Assembly: GCA_000697335.1 (NCBI GenBank)
Contig: JNEM01007286.1
Span: 1 to 35,979, forward strand
DNA: 35,979 nucleotides
Direction: 5' to 3'
Source: Conidiobolus incongruus B7586
Lineage: Eukaryota; Entomophthoromycota; Entomophthoromycetes; Entomophthorales; Conidiobolaceae
Under the pieces are notes generated by a model. It saw nothing but the letters and a program-made list of their open reading frames with translations. It made no database searches and was not told the origin of the DNA. Numbering within the stretch: the stretch's first letter is position 1; each line of letters begins with the position of its first letter. The position numbers were made by a program, and so were the translations under genes. Of this stretch, positions 23,101-33,525 are shown piece after piece.

Positions 23101-23662
23101 AGTGATTAGATTAATTTAGCTTGTAGTTGAGGAATCATCCAATCTCATTTAAATATTATTATTAGTGAGAATAATATTAAACAACAAAAAGTTATTATCC
23201 ATTAGCTTAATGAGATAAATAATTAAATTTGAATTGAAGAAGTTATTTAATTTTAACTCCTGTATCTTAGAAATTCTTTCATAAAGTTTGAACGTTTGTA
23301 AATCTAGATCCATCCTTTAGTTCTATAAAATTTTATATTTTCAAGAATATCACGTACCGGCGATATCAACATCATCGTTTTCTGATAAATATTGTAAAAT
23401 TATCTAGACCCTGTTTAATTAAAGTTGAACTATTAAATTGAAAAAATCATACTAATGCCCATTGCTTCCATAATTGAACTAATTGCTCGAGTAGACACCA
23501 ATCAGACTGAAATCCTTCCCTGCATTCAGCAGATTGATGGAATTTTAATACAAAATCAAGGAATGGATTTTGTATCTCAGAAAATAAGTTGTTTAATTTG
23601 GATTGAAATGTGAATTTGTCTTGTAAAGTAAGATGAGAAATTGAAGAGAATTCATCAAGTAG
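20175..23662 (-). CDS. Large unidentified, probably helical protein (5' end unresolved)
   Basis: I do not recognise this protein. A consistent gene model joins eleven exons: 23453-23662 (5' limit unknown), 23358-23403, 23183-23303, 22905-23071, 22810-22862, 22435-22753, 22319-22384, 22094-22270, 21690-22044, 21480-21647 and 20175-21444. The phases agree throughout and give about 983 residues. Introns are 35-56 bp, plus one of 111 bp (23072-23182). The 50-bp intron at 22385-22434 would be GC...AG; the others are GT...AG, some with weak donors (GTCCTC, GTTTAA). The product is rich in Leu, Ile, Phe, Ser, Asn and Gln and has no obvious signal peptide, zinc motif or catalytic signature. It reads like a long alpha-helical scaffold, for example a Mediator-subunit or HEAT-like protein, but I cannot support a name. 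A short Pro-rich linker sits near RPPPTDQTLDPPSS. No in-frame ATG lies in the first exon before residue M of MDNNFL, and an in-frame TAA at 23663-23665 bounds it. Upstream exons may therefore be missed, or the gene may be damaged. Confidence 0.68.
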
Positions 23663-23665
23663 TTA

Positions 23666-24552
23666 TTTTAAATTTTCCGCGGCAGGAAGTTTTATTATAG
23701 AAAATAAATCAAATCAATAATCCAAAAATAAATAAAATCAATTCATTTAACTAGTACTAAATTAATATTTCATTGCATTGTGATTGGAACTATTATCCTC
23801 AATTAAGCTATTTTGGGTTTATTTTTTTTATGGGATCATTTAATAATATTCAATTTCAGAAATTTGTTGAAATTTTGGCCCTAATCTTTCATTTAAATGG
23901 TCCGCATATCAAAATTTCAATCTATTATCTCATCTATAAATAATGATTTAAACAATTCTTTAATTATCAATATATTATCTTTCCATCAATATATTTATAT
24001 TATGTATTTAATTAATTTTAATAAATTCTATTTATCATGGATAATGATGAAACGCAGTTAAAATTAATAGAAAATTTGAAAAAATTGATGAATCGAAATT
24101 TTATTGAAATTAGATTGAATTAAATGAATTATCCGATTCACATTTCAAAATTTAATCTAAAAAATTTTGAAACGTTACAAGCTTAAATTAAATCACTTAA
24201 TTCAGCTAAGGTTGGAATCGCAGACTACGGTTGATTGGTATTAACTATGACATTTATTAGTTTTAAATCTACAATCTGATACTTGTGGTGTAATCATTTA
24301 AATACCATCATACCTGCCATTCTGTTCAGTTTTTTTAATTAATTCTCTTTTATCAAGCTGATTTAGGATTGTTATTATAATTCATTTTCCATATCTTTAT
24401 ATCTTGTAAGATTTCTTGGCTTTTACTTTCCTTGAACTTTTCTTTTCTTTATTTTTTATTCATTCTTGTCATTTACCAGGATTTAGCTTCAGAGTTAATA
24501 TTTTTACCAAGTTCATTTGCAAGGTTAACAGCTTGAGATATTATCCAACAAA
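23666..24552. other. Divergent region between the unidentified gene and the RhoGEF-like gene
   Basis: It should carry both promoters and perhaps missing 5' exons of the minus-strand gene. A 28-codon ORF starts at 24037 on the plus strand (MDNDETQLKL...), with no visible support. A possible 5'-leader intron is at 24406-24479. A pyrimidine-rich tract occupies about 24417-24470, shortly upstream of the RhoGEF-like start codon, as is common at fungal transcription starts. Confidence 0.5.
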
Positions 24553-27500
24553 ATGACTTTGGAAAGATCTCCATTTTTTAATAATATTAAAGTACCTAAA
24601 TTCAACAATTCCAATAGCCAATCTGAAACATCGGCATCGGCATCAACATCAATTTTTCATTCGAAGCTTAAGTCTTTGAATTTATCTAAAGATAAAGAAA
24701 ACGAAGATTCAAGGAATTATTCACAATTGACTAGCCCTCAGTTGGATAAAAATCAATTTAAAAATAATATTAAAAAAATGGTATATTAATGAGCTTAATA
24801 TATGAAATGATTATTTGACCAACGCTATTATATTGGTTATTTTAGGCGAATGGCTCTTTACTTAGTAAACTCAAGGTATATAATTCGCCAAATTAATTCA
24901 TTAAATGCAATTTAATGAATATTTAAATAGCCTAATTCCCACAGTCGTTCTGGCTCAAGTTCATCTTCAAACTACTCCAAGTTTAAAAGGAAACCATCCC
25001 CTGAAGTCCGGACAATTGGTGAATTCGTTGAGCAAGAACAAAAATTTCTACATGAGCTATCAAAATTCCATGAAGTAAGATTAATATCAGCTAATTATTA
25101 TTTTTTTAATTTCAAGGAATATATTATTCATTTGAATTTATTATCTTAGAAATATTTAATGCCTATTGTGAATCCAAATAATGCTAATCCCATTATTATT
25201 GCATCGTATCAAGAACAATACCTTCTATTATTAACGTTATCAGATTCACTCGTTATAATCAAGCAACATCATACTTCTTTATGGTTTCAAATGAAAAACT
25301 TGGATCCCAGCGAAAATATTAATACTTCCCAGCAAGTTAGCTCTATCATTTCTCAATGCGTGCAAGATGTTGAACCTGTTTATAAGGACTATTGTCAATC
25401 ATTTTTCCAAACATATCAAGCTTTCTGTCAGTTGAGACCTCTCATTAAGGCCACAACGAATATCCATGTGGGTGATAGGTCTTTAAATGGCCCTCAGCTA
25501 TTTTTATATCGACCATTGGACAGATTGTTATCATATAAAAAACAAATTATCAAGATTGAAAAAAATTTACACGAAAAAAGCGGGTCCGATGAAGCTGATT
25601 ATACAAAATCAGCACTTTACAAGGAGAATATAACGGTCCCTTCATCTCAGGATCTCGAACAATTATTAGAATCCTCTTTTACAGAATATAACGAATTAGA
25701 GAAATTGAAGAGGTTGGAAAAGATGTTACAGGTTGCAGATAGATCGATTCATCTAAGTGACCAACACCGAAAATTGATATTGGAGACTAAATTCTCGGTT
25801 GTAAGCTGTAAATTGATATCAAATGATCCTACTACAGCATTTCTTGCTCCCAAGAAAGTCCTTGGAATCTTATTAACCGATCGACTCATATTGATTACAA
25901 ACTATTCTCGGGGAATCACGAAAAGGGATAGGATCTTGATCAACTTGCAAAGAGTTGATTTACTAGATATACAGTCTAATTCATTATGCATTGCATTATC
26001 TCTTCCTGGTACGATCGATGTTACGTTATTATCTCCCAGTCAAGACTTAAGGGATCAATGGTTAGATAATATAAATCTAGTACAGCAAAATCAGAAAATA
26101 TTCTATTCAAAAGTTACATCGCTATCTACTCTCAAATTCTCCCAAATCTACAGTCCAAAGACAGCTCCTGCAGATGACCTTGAAACAGATCAGACCGATT
26201 CAGGTAGGGCCTCTTCAGATTGTCCAACCACTTCTTCAGTGTGTCCACCACTGTCCAATAATCCAGATAACTCATCGACCACTTCAGATGATCAAACAGA
26301 AATTAGCGAGCCAACTACCCCTAAAATGGAAAAGATATACCCTCGGAAGCAGTATGAGTGCCATAGTAAGAGAACAAGTTCCGCTGTAGTACCAGAAAAT
26401 GAAAAGACTGATATCGAAATAACCGGTATTCCTTGTTATTTATCACGGCCTTGTTTATTATTTACTTTGCATGGAGGCAATTCAACTTGGACTTCAATGG
26501 GTAGCTGTATCGTAGAAATAAGGCGGCAAGCTGGTAGCGATCCTAGTTTCTTATGTATTCGTTCCCATCCGTCTAAGCATATCATTGCTCGGCTACCGAT
26601 TTTGGCAAAATCCCAGCTTTTGGCACAAATAATTGATGATGATATGATAGAAATTCAAGTAAAAGGTAGCAACTTTTACAGATTCAGCGAAGAGGACTTT
26701 AACGAAGCAAAGCAAATGATCAGCATGATCGAGATCGAGCAAGGAAAAATAAGAGAGTCAAGGTTCGGCGCCGGTGATTTTGAAACTATTGATTCTAAAA
26801 GATTTTCTATTAGCACTGTAGGAACTGATTCCCCTTTAACGATGGCATATAGTCGAAGCAATAGCATAGATCAAAATTTCAGATATATAGAAAGTCCGAA
26901 GCCCAGTTCAATCATCAGTAATGATAGTATTGAATCTGCTGCAACTGATCCTCGTGTTTCTTTAACTCGTTCTTCTTCTCGGCGGGCAGTGCCTTCTACG
27001 CCAAGATCTGCTAGCTTAATGCCAAGAGAACTTTCTCATCAGCCTTCAATGACATCAGTTGTATCACACCCCAGTTTAGTCCAAGGTAATCAACCAAAAG
27101 CGACTATCACTACATCTTGCTTAATTAATATACCCTGTAAATTCTTCGCACAAGATACAACCAATGGGGCTGGGGGAAAATGGATGAGAATAGGACACAC
27201 TCAGCTGACATTATTTAAAGAGACCAAAACATATGATATCAGTGCACCTACGTCAATAACTCGACCAGCACTTTCGAACTCTCGAAATGTAAGAAATACC
27301 ATAAAATTAGTTGTAGAAACTATAGAAAACCCAAGCAAGAATAAGCCATCACTCAAAATCATTTCATGTACTCATCACAACTTAAGAGCCGAGTTGAGTG
27401 GAAAGCGAGGAATAAATCGCAAAATTGCATTATTAGTAGAAGATAAGTATCATCGAATCCGAACGTATTTAATTCAAGTCAAGGATAAAGGGATAGCGGA

Positions 27501-27555
27501 TGAAATAATGTATTGGATTGTGAGAGTACCTCAGCAAGATTCCACTTATGCTTAG
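24553..27555 (+). CDS. DH-PH domain protein, probable Rho-family guanine nucleotide exchange factor
   Basis: Four exons: 24553-24780, 24846-24875, 24931-25074 and 25150-27555. They join in frame to 935 residues. Introns are 65, 55 and 75 bp with good donors (GTATAT, GTATAT, GTAAGA). The N-terminal 110 residues are Ser/Asn-rich. A divergent DH domain follows (about 113-335), beginning TIGEFVEQEQKFLHEL and containing LFLYRPLDRLLSYKKQI in place of the classic IKPVQRIPRY helix. A PH-like domain (about 349-448) ends with a W in a C-terminal helix, RDQWLDNI. Further on, two blocks look related to each other: IPCYLS...W581...G at about 560-660 and IPCKFF...W812...G at about 794-932, separated by a Ser-rich linker. 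Such a protein should activate Rho or Cdc42 at the membrane. The GEF call rests on domain order and motif shape, and activity is not proven by sequence. Confidence 0.78.
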
Positions 27556-29196
27556 CTTATGTAAACAATCATCAATTCACCATCATTTATAATATTTACA
27601 TATTATAATTTTGTTCAGTTTACAAACTAACCTATTTTCCGCTTTCTACATGCTTTATATACTATATAACTTATTAATAATATATTATCATAATTAGATT
27701 CACTAACCTTATTTCTTTTAATTGTTTATATTTTTCCAATAAAAATTTTTCAGAATATTTCATTTGGCTATATAATATTAAATTGTAAGAATATAATGAT
27801 GTAAAATCAATTTATTGTTGAGACATATTAATCGGATGGAATAATCCTTAATTATTAAGGACTATAAAGGATATAATTTATTATGCAATTATGTATTGCT
27901 ATTCTCAAAAACAAAGTTAATTATTCATTTGTTTCATAAAATTTATTTTGAAAATTTAGAATAATTATTTCATTTTTTTGAACGATAAATATTTCAAATC
28001 AACAGTAAAACAAAATCAATTTATTATATGTATATATCTGGATAGTTGCAACTATTTGAAGCATTTATCATATTATTCTTTTTACTCATTCCAAGTTTGT
28101 TTAACATGTATTCTCTATAATCTCCAATTACAACATAGAAAGCATCACAACCAAATGGTACAGCTCTAACAAATTCAAAATAAAAGTTCAAACAGTACTC
28201 AATTATTTTAAACCAGCAATTGTAAAACAATTTACAACGATATCATATTAATAACATTATGTATATTACCATTATTAGGATATTAATGTTTACGAAACTA
28301 AAGAATAGTTATAAACTGTTTTGGAATTTAAATTCTTAAGACTGATATCGAATAATTGCATTTTTAAAATTGAAATATTCAATCTAATTGTTTGAAAAGA
28401 AGGCATTAATGTATTGCTAAATTGATAGTTTATAATATTAAACAAGGATTAATGATCAGATAATATTTAAATCTTTTAGTTTACTCTAATAATCAAAGTT
28501 GATTTCAATTAATCATACAATATGGTTTGATTGGTTTCCAAAGTCAGATAGCTAGAGGCTAATGTCCAAATGGATTAAGTTTGAAATGTAAAATCAATGG
28601 GATAAAAGGCATCAGATGAGTTAAATAGAAAAAGGAGTTCATGAAAATATTTAACATAACAAGTATTTAAATCCCCAATAATACTAAACCGTTTTATGAA
28701 CAAGAATTCTATAATTCTTTCAATAATATAAATTGTTAAATTGATTTTATCGAAATTTATTTTGAGTATGTATTTATTAGAGGCATTGTGAACATATATA
28801 ATATGAAAATATTGTATTTAAATTACAATATTAATTTTATGATATTGATAATTTATAAGCCAGCCTGACATTATTTTTTATATTTGTCAATTTCAACAAT
28901 TTTTTTGGCTTTGAAAAATTGTGAAAGGAAAATTAATTTGAAGTGATTGATCTCGATTAAATGAAAAATAATAATAATTTAAATTCAATATAAATTTATT
29001 TAAATTCGAAATACATTGTGCAGATCATCTTTATTTTGAAAATAACTAGTCATTTCTATTATTGTTGCTCATGCGGTCTATTCTCACTATTTGATTTTAT
29101 TACGGCAAAGGTATTCCCTTGGACTTCGCATATTAAGGGCTATTATGATAAATTCTATTAACTTGAAAATTATGTTTAAATATTCATATATTATTA
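27556..29196. other. AT-rich intergenic region
   Basis: No supportable gene. A minus-strand open frame at 28024-28230 is somewhat more complex than its surroundings but I cannot fit it into a gene. The 29040-29160 stretch, just before the reductase relict, is less AT-rich and may contain a decayed N-terminal exon of it; no frame there reads convincingly. Confidence 0.5.
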
Positions 29197-29958
29197 GGTA
29201 GTTTGGTTAAAGGCACCGAACACTCGAAGAAAATGGATGGGAAACTCGGGTTTTTCATTATGGAAATTACCAGTCCTATCAATATTATTGGTATGTGAAT
29301 TTTGGCAAGTTATTACGATCCCGTACTGCCGGAGTTGATGCAGTACTAGAACAATTTGATGCTTTGTTTGTGGACTTTTCACTATGTGAACCGTCCAATA
29401 CTTTACCCTCTCAGAAGTTTTTTCAAAGCTCCTATACCACTTATGGTTGTGTTAGCAGCTACCGTATTCAATACTTTTAATAGTTTTTGCAAAGGACATG
29501 CCTTATTTTTTCTTGGCAATCAACAACCTACCAACAGTATCCAATACTACGTGGAGATTTTCTTATTTGCTATCGGTTCGTTCGGTAACTTAATTCACGA
29601 TAATATTTTAATCAAATTGAGAGAAATTTGTAATAATATGAAATCCAAAAACCATTCCGAAGCTACCATTATGAAATATTATCCTCATATTCCCAAAACT
29701 AGCTTCTACAAAAACGATCAAGGAAAAGTGTACATTATGCCCAAACAGTACATATTCAAATATGTCAACGTCCCTCACTACCTGTGTTTAACTGTGGAAT
29801 GATTAGGGTTCTTTATCGCTAAACCTTCTTTAGCTTCGTTTCTATACTTTTTAAATACTTGGATCACCTTATCCGATAAGGCTAAATATTCTAATGAGTG
29901 GTATAAGAAGAAATTTAAGAATTATGATGTTAAAGCTATCATTCCTTTCTTTTATTAA
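29197..29958 (+). pseudogene. Decayed steroid 5-alpha-reductase-family gene
   Basis: One frame from 29197 to the TAA at 29956-29958 reads as a member of the 3-oxo-5-alpha-steroid 4-dehydrogenase (SRD5A) family, membrane enzymes that reduce a C=C bond of steroid or sterol-like substrates with NADPH. Recognisable blocks in order are GKLGFFIMEITSP, HYVNRPILYPLRS, FNTFNSFCKGH, GNLIHDNIL, a Y-rich loop, a LGFFIAKPSLASFLYFL helix, and the terminal NEWYKKKFKNYDVKAIIPF, which closely matches the family's end. Three in-frame stops interrupt it: TGA 29296-29298, TAG 29347-29349 and TGA 29800-29802. The last falls where the family has the W of its EW-GF motif. No GT...AG removal keeps the frame; one attractive candidate (29291-29349, GTATGT...TAG) is 59 bp and would shift it. 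The family's N-terminus is also not found. I infer a recent pseudogene; sequence error or readthrough cannot be excluded. Confidence 0.8.
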
Positions 29959-30384
29959 TAGTTGCCTAAATAGAAAATTATTATATTGATTAAAAATTGA
30001 TGTATTCAATGTTATTAAAAAAGAGGAATACTCACTCAACAGATGATCTAGAACATTAACTTAATAGCTTTTTTATCATTAAATAAACTTTGTTAATGGA
30101 TTTATAACATTGATTTCTATATTATATTTTATTGCAATCAGATAATATAAAAAATAGTCATTTATTAGCTTTCAAAATATTGGAGATAAAAAATCCCATA
30201 ATCAAAATTGCCTGATACTAATCCTTCAAATTCAATATATAATTAATCAAATCCAAGTAAATTGAATTTAATAAATAATAAGCAATCTTAATCATTCCAA
30301 TTGCTAGCTTAAAAATAGTTATTAAGAGATATTGATTTTAATATTATATTTTATTCACTGTATTGATTATTTCACTTATTAATA
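29959..30384. other. Intergenic region upstream of LSM1
   Basis: A 426-bp AT-rich stretch that should contain the LSM1 promoter and leader. I see no distinct element. Confidence 0.6.
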
Positions 30385-30804
30385 ATGGACGGATTTCTAA
30401 AAGAGAAGTCGGTATTTACTACATCAGCCAGTTTAATCGATAGTTTAGATAAGAGAATGTTAGTTATGCTTAGAGACGGTAGAAAATTGTTAGGAGTTTT
30501 GAGAAGTTATGACCAATTCGCCAATTTAGTATTACAGGATACCATTGAAAGAGTATATATTGGTGACGCTTATGGCGATATTGTGAGAGGTGTTTATATT
30601 GTAAGAGGTGAAAATGTAGTTTTAATGGGTGAAATTGACGAAGATATTGAAGAAGATTTACCTTTGAGAAAAGTGCCCATAGAAGAAATTCTTCATGTAC
30701 AAAAAATTGACCATGATATTCGTCTAAAATCTGAGAGGGCTAGAAATAAGGTTTTATTCAGTAAAGGTTTTAGTGTAGATTTTGAAAAAACTGATTTTTA
30801 TTAA
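30385..30804 (+). CDS. LSM1: Sm-like protein Lsm1
   Basis: A 139-residue intronless gene. Lsm1 is the defining subunit of the cytoplasmic Lsm1-7 ring, which binds oligoadenylated 3' ends of mRNA with Pat1 and promotes decapping and 5'-3' decay. The Sm1 motif is visible in residues 19-53 (LDKRMLVMLRDGRKLLGVLR, then YDQFANLVLQD). The Sm2 motif follows at about 68-86 with RGVYIVRGENVVLMGEID, which is the Lsm1 type. After the Sm fold comes the C-terminal helical extension characteristic of Lsm1 (about 95-139), Glu/Asp- and Lys-rich, which in other species lies across the ring and tunes RNA binding. The ATG gives the standard N-terminus. This is one of only a few intronless genes here. Confidence 0.97.
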   Translation: MDGFLKEKSVFTTSASLIDSLDKRMLVMLRDGRKLLGVLRSYDQFANLVLQDTIERVYIGDAYGDIVRGVYIVRGENVVLMGEIDEDIEEDLPLRKVPIEEILHVQKIDHDIRLKSERARNKVLFSKGFSVDFEKTDFY

Positions 30805-31242
30805 AACTCTATTAAAAATTATTTTTAATTTTAATTATATTAATCATTTAAATAATATCCTTTGTAATATTTGATATTCAATAATTTTAAATATTCATAA
30901 CATCATCTATCTATTTATATTGTAATAACTGATATATTAACTATATCAGAAATCAAGTTTCAATTGATTGACAGTTAACTTGTATTATCTTATATTTTGA
31001 TTTGATAATAGCTAATTTTAACAGCTAATAATATAAATCATTACAAAGCATATATAGAAACAATCAATAAAATATAATTCAAAAATAATAAGGTGATGTG
31101 ATAAAATTATTTTAATAACGATATAAGAGTGTAAAAATTGCAATTAATATAAATTCAATCAAATTTTAATTAAAAGTTATTGTTTATCCCTAAATTCATT
31201 ATTGGTTAATAAAAGCTCATCAATTGTGAAAAAGTAATGGAA
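30805..31242. other. Convergent intergenic region between LSM1 and VMA13
   Basis: A 438-bp AT-rich spacer between two facing stop codons. It presumably contains both 3' UTRs. I see no gene. Confidence 0.7.
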
Positions 31243-33018
31243 TTACCAGCTGTGCATCAAACAATTTTGAAGTGAAACTAAAGCATGATATTTAACATCG
31301 TGATTTTCGTGAGTCATTAATTCCATAATGCGTCTTTTGCCTCCCAATTCTTCAACCAATCTAAATATAAAAACAGGTTAATGTATATTAAATTATAAAT
31401 ATGATTAATATTCAATTACGATTTTCCTTTGGGACTATATTTAACATATTCGCCAATATCATGGGCAGCAATTGATAAATACACGGGATCACTGGAAGTA
31501 TTCAAAATATTGATTAAAATACTAAATAAACAGATTGGTCATAAATTCTAAAAAGATCTTATAAATATAGTTATACTTGAGTAACTCATTATTATCATCT
31601 TCCAGTTTTGTAGCATTTTCCTTCCAGAAGTGGGGGGAATCATGAGGAGGAGACCATTCTAAAATTCCTGATTCTAATTCAGCTCGGTATTCATCCCAAG
31701 TAGTCAAGTCTTGGCAAGCAGCTTCTAAGTGTTCTTTCAAGTATCCTAAATCTTCGACAATTTCTTCGTCTGTCCACTTTCTTTGACTTAAAGTTTCACT
31801 CAACTGGTGTACTTTGAAATTCAATAAATATTGGACATTGACTTCAGGAGATCTTTCTAATAAGTTCTAAATTGTATGATACAACTTAATAAGTTTGGTT
31901 ATGAATAGGCCATTAAGAATCAAACTACCTTAAATGTACCGACAATAACTCTAACAATCTTTTCCTTAACGGTACTCTTTGCAATATTAGATAAAATTGG
32001 AAGAATATTATATTTAAATTGAATTTCTTGAGCAATTTTTGTTTGGAAACTCAAAACCCAGAAGCAGAATAAAATTTGGTACTGAATTTGGGGATTTAAT
32101 TGATCAGTTTTGAGTAGATTGATGAGTCCTGAAATTCCTTGAGAATGGTTGTAAAATTCATAACGATAAGTCACATTCTTTAAAAGAGATTGCAAAATTT
32201 GTACTGTAATATCAGCAACATTGGGAGTTTTGCTGGAGAGTTGTTGAACTAAGCTATCTAAAAAGGGTTGTAATTCAGGTGAATAGCCTTCTCCACTGGT
32301 ACTATACGAATTAAATATATTCATTATAAGCAATAAGAATTGTAATATTTTATTACTTACCAAATTAAAGCAGTCAAAATTTTTTCAGCTTTGAGAGCTA
32401 AGAAATCGTCATCTTTATGTAAGCACCTGAAATAATATTAGTTAATAAAAAAAATACCAACACATAATAAAAATCATGTACTTCAAGAAAGGTTCAATTG
32501 GATAACCACTACGAGCATTCTTCAAATTATGGATAATTTGAATGTTTTGAGGGTTAGCTGATTAATTGATATAAAATCTTAATACATAATTAGAATTATA
32601 TTTGATAATTTTTACCATCTAAAATATCATCAATTAAAACCAAAATATATTGTAAAGTATCCACTCGAACCAACTTATTTAATAAATCTAATAATAATAA
32701 TAAATAAGACTCAGAAACCTAATAATTGGAAAAATTAGTATAATTAATTATTTTTCATCTGCGTTCAACCTACTGGTTCTGACTCTTTAGCATTATTAGA
32801 GTGATTGGGACTGTAGTTAGATTCGAAAGTTTTCAATAATTCTAACTCGGATTCAGTAATTAAAGAAGCTTTTTGATAGCCCTAAAGGGATACATTTAAC
32901 ATATTTTAATAAGGATAAAATAAATTTTGATTACCTCCCAAGACATGGGACGTTCTCTGATATTCAATGTTAACTCATCAAAAAAAGGATTCACAACGTA
33001 AGCTAAAGGAACACTCAT
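31243..33018 (-). CDS. VMA13: V-type proton ATPase subunit H
   Basis: Nine exons: 32935-33018, 32774-32881, 32616-32718, 32482-32557, 32361-32426, 31929-32301, 31577-31866, 31420-31521 and 31243-31360. They join to 1,320 bases, a 439-residue protein, slightly shorter than yeast Vma13 (478). Eight introns of 53-62 bp are all GT...AG. Subunit H sits on the cytosolic V1 sector of the vacuolar ATPase, activates the assembled pump, and silences free V1. The protein is all-helical (HEAT/armadillo-like). The N-terminus has the family's W-x-x-Y segment after RERPMSW (split over the first junction). The strongest signatures are C-terminal: TTWDEYRAELESGILEWSPPH, FWKENATKL, then IAAHDIGEYVKYSPKGK and EELGGKRRIMELMTHE. 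The gene ends HSW. Confidence 0.97.
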
Positions 33019-33525
33019 AGTAATTTAAATTTATTCAAATGGAAGAAGATAAAGTAATAGAAATATTAACTAGTGCTACTACTATATCAATTAATTGGAT
33101 TCAACAAAATGAATAAGAGAAACAAATGAATTGTCTGACACAGAATTCATTATAATTATTATATGTGACATTTTTTATTTATTGATAAATTTAAAATTCA
33201 ATTTGGTTAATCATGATTTAATCAATTTTTGATGGATTCTTTATTTAGTTGATATAATATTATTATATTCTACTCAAATAGTGGCTTATTGTAATAAAAT
33301 TTCTTTAATTTTATAGTTTATAAATAATTATATAAAAAGTTTAAAAACATATAGTAATAAGAATTTAATGGTCAGTTTATTATGCGATATCCGAGAAAAT
33401 AATTGAATTAGTTAATTAAGCTCAAAAATATATTAATCATAAAAATATTGAAGTGACGAATTTATAAATTATTGCCAAAAATCATTCTAAGTTCCTTAAT
33501 TATCTAAATAAATAGTTGAGACATG
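33019..33525. other. Intergenic region between the CDK gene and VMA13
   Basis: A 507-bp AT-rich stretch on the same-strand border. It should hold the VMA13 promoter next to 33018 and the kinase 3' UTR next to 33525. No specific site is recognised. Confidence 0.6.

Noticed and set aside
20175-23665. Alternative genetic code with TAA/TAG read as Gln
   Set aside because: Several in-frame stops at first looked like Gln positions, but short introns remove all except 23663-23665. Conserved genes end normally at TAA, TAG or TGA.
24037-24123. 28-codon plus-strand ORF with a good start context
   Set aside because: No donor site follows it, it lies in a divergent promoter region, and nothing supports translation.
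28024-28230. Minus-strand open frame containing AVPFGCDAFYVVIGDYRE
   Set aside because: An acceptor-like TTTGTTAG precedes a protein-like stretch of 46 residues. The only nearby donor (48-bp intron at 28166-28213) produces a stop at the junction, and I cannot place it in a family. It may be a gene remnant.
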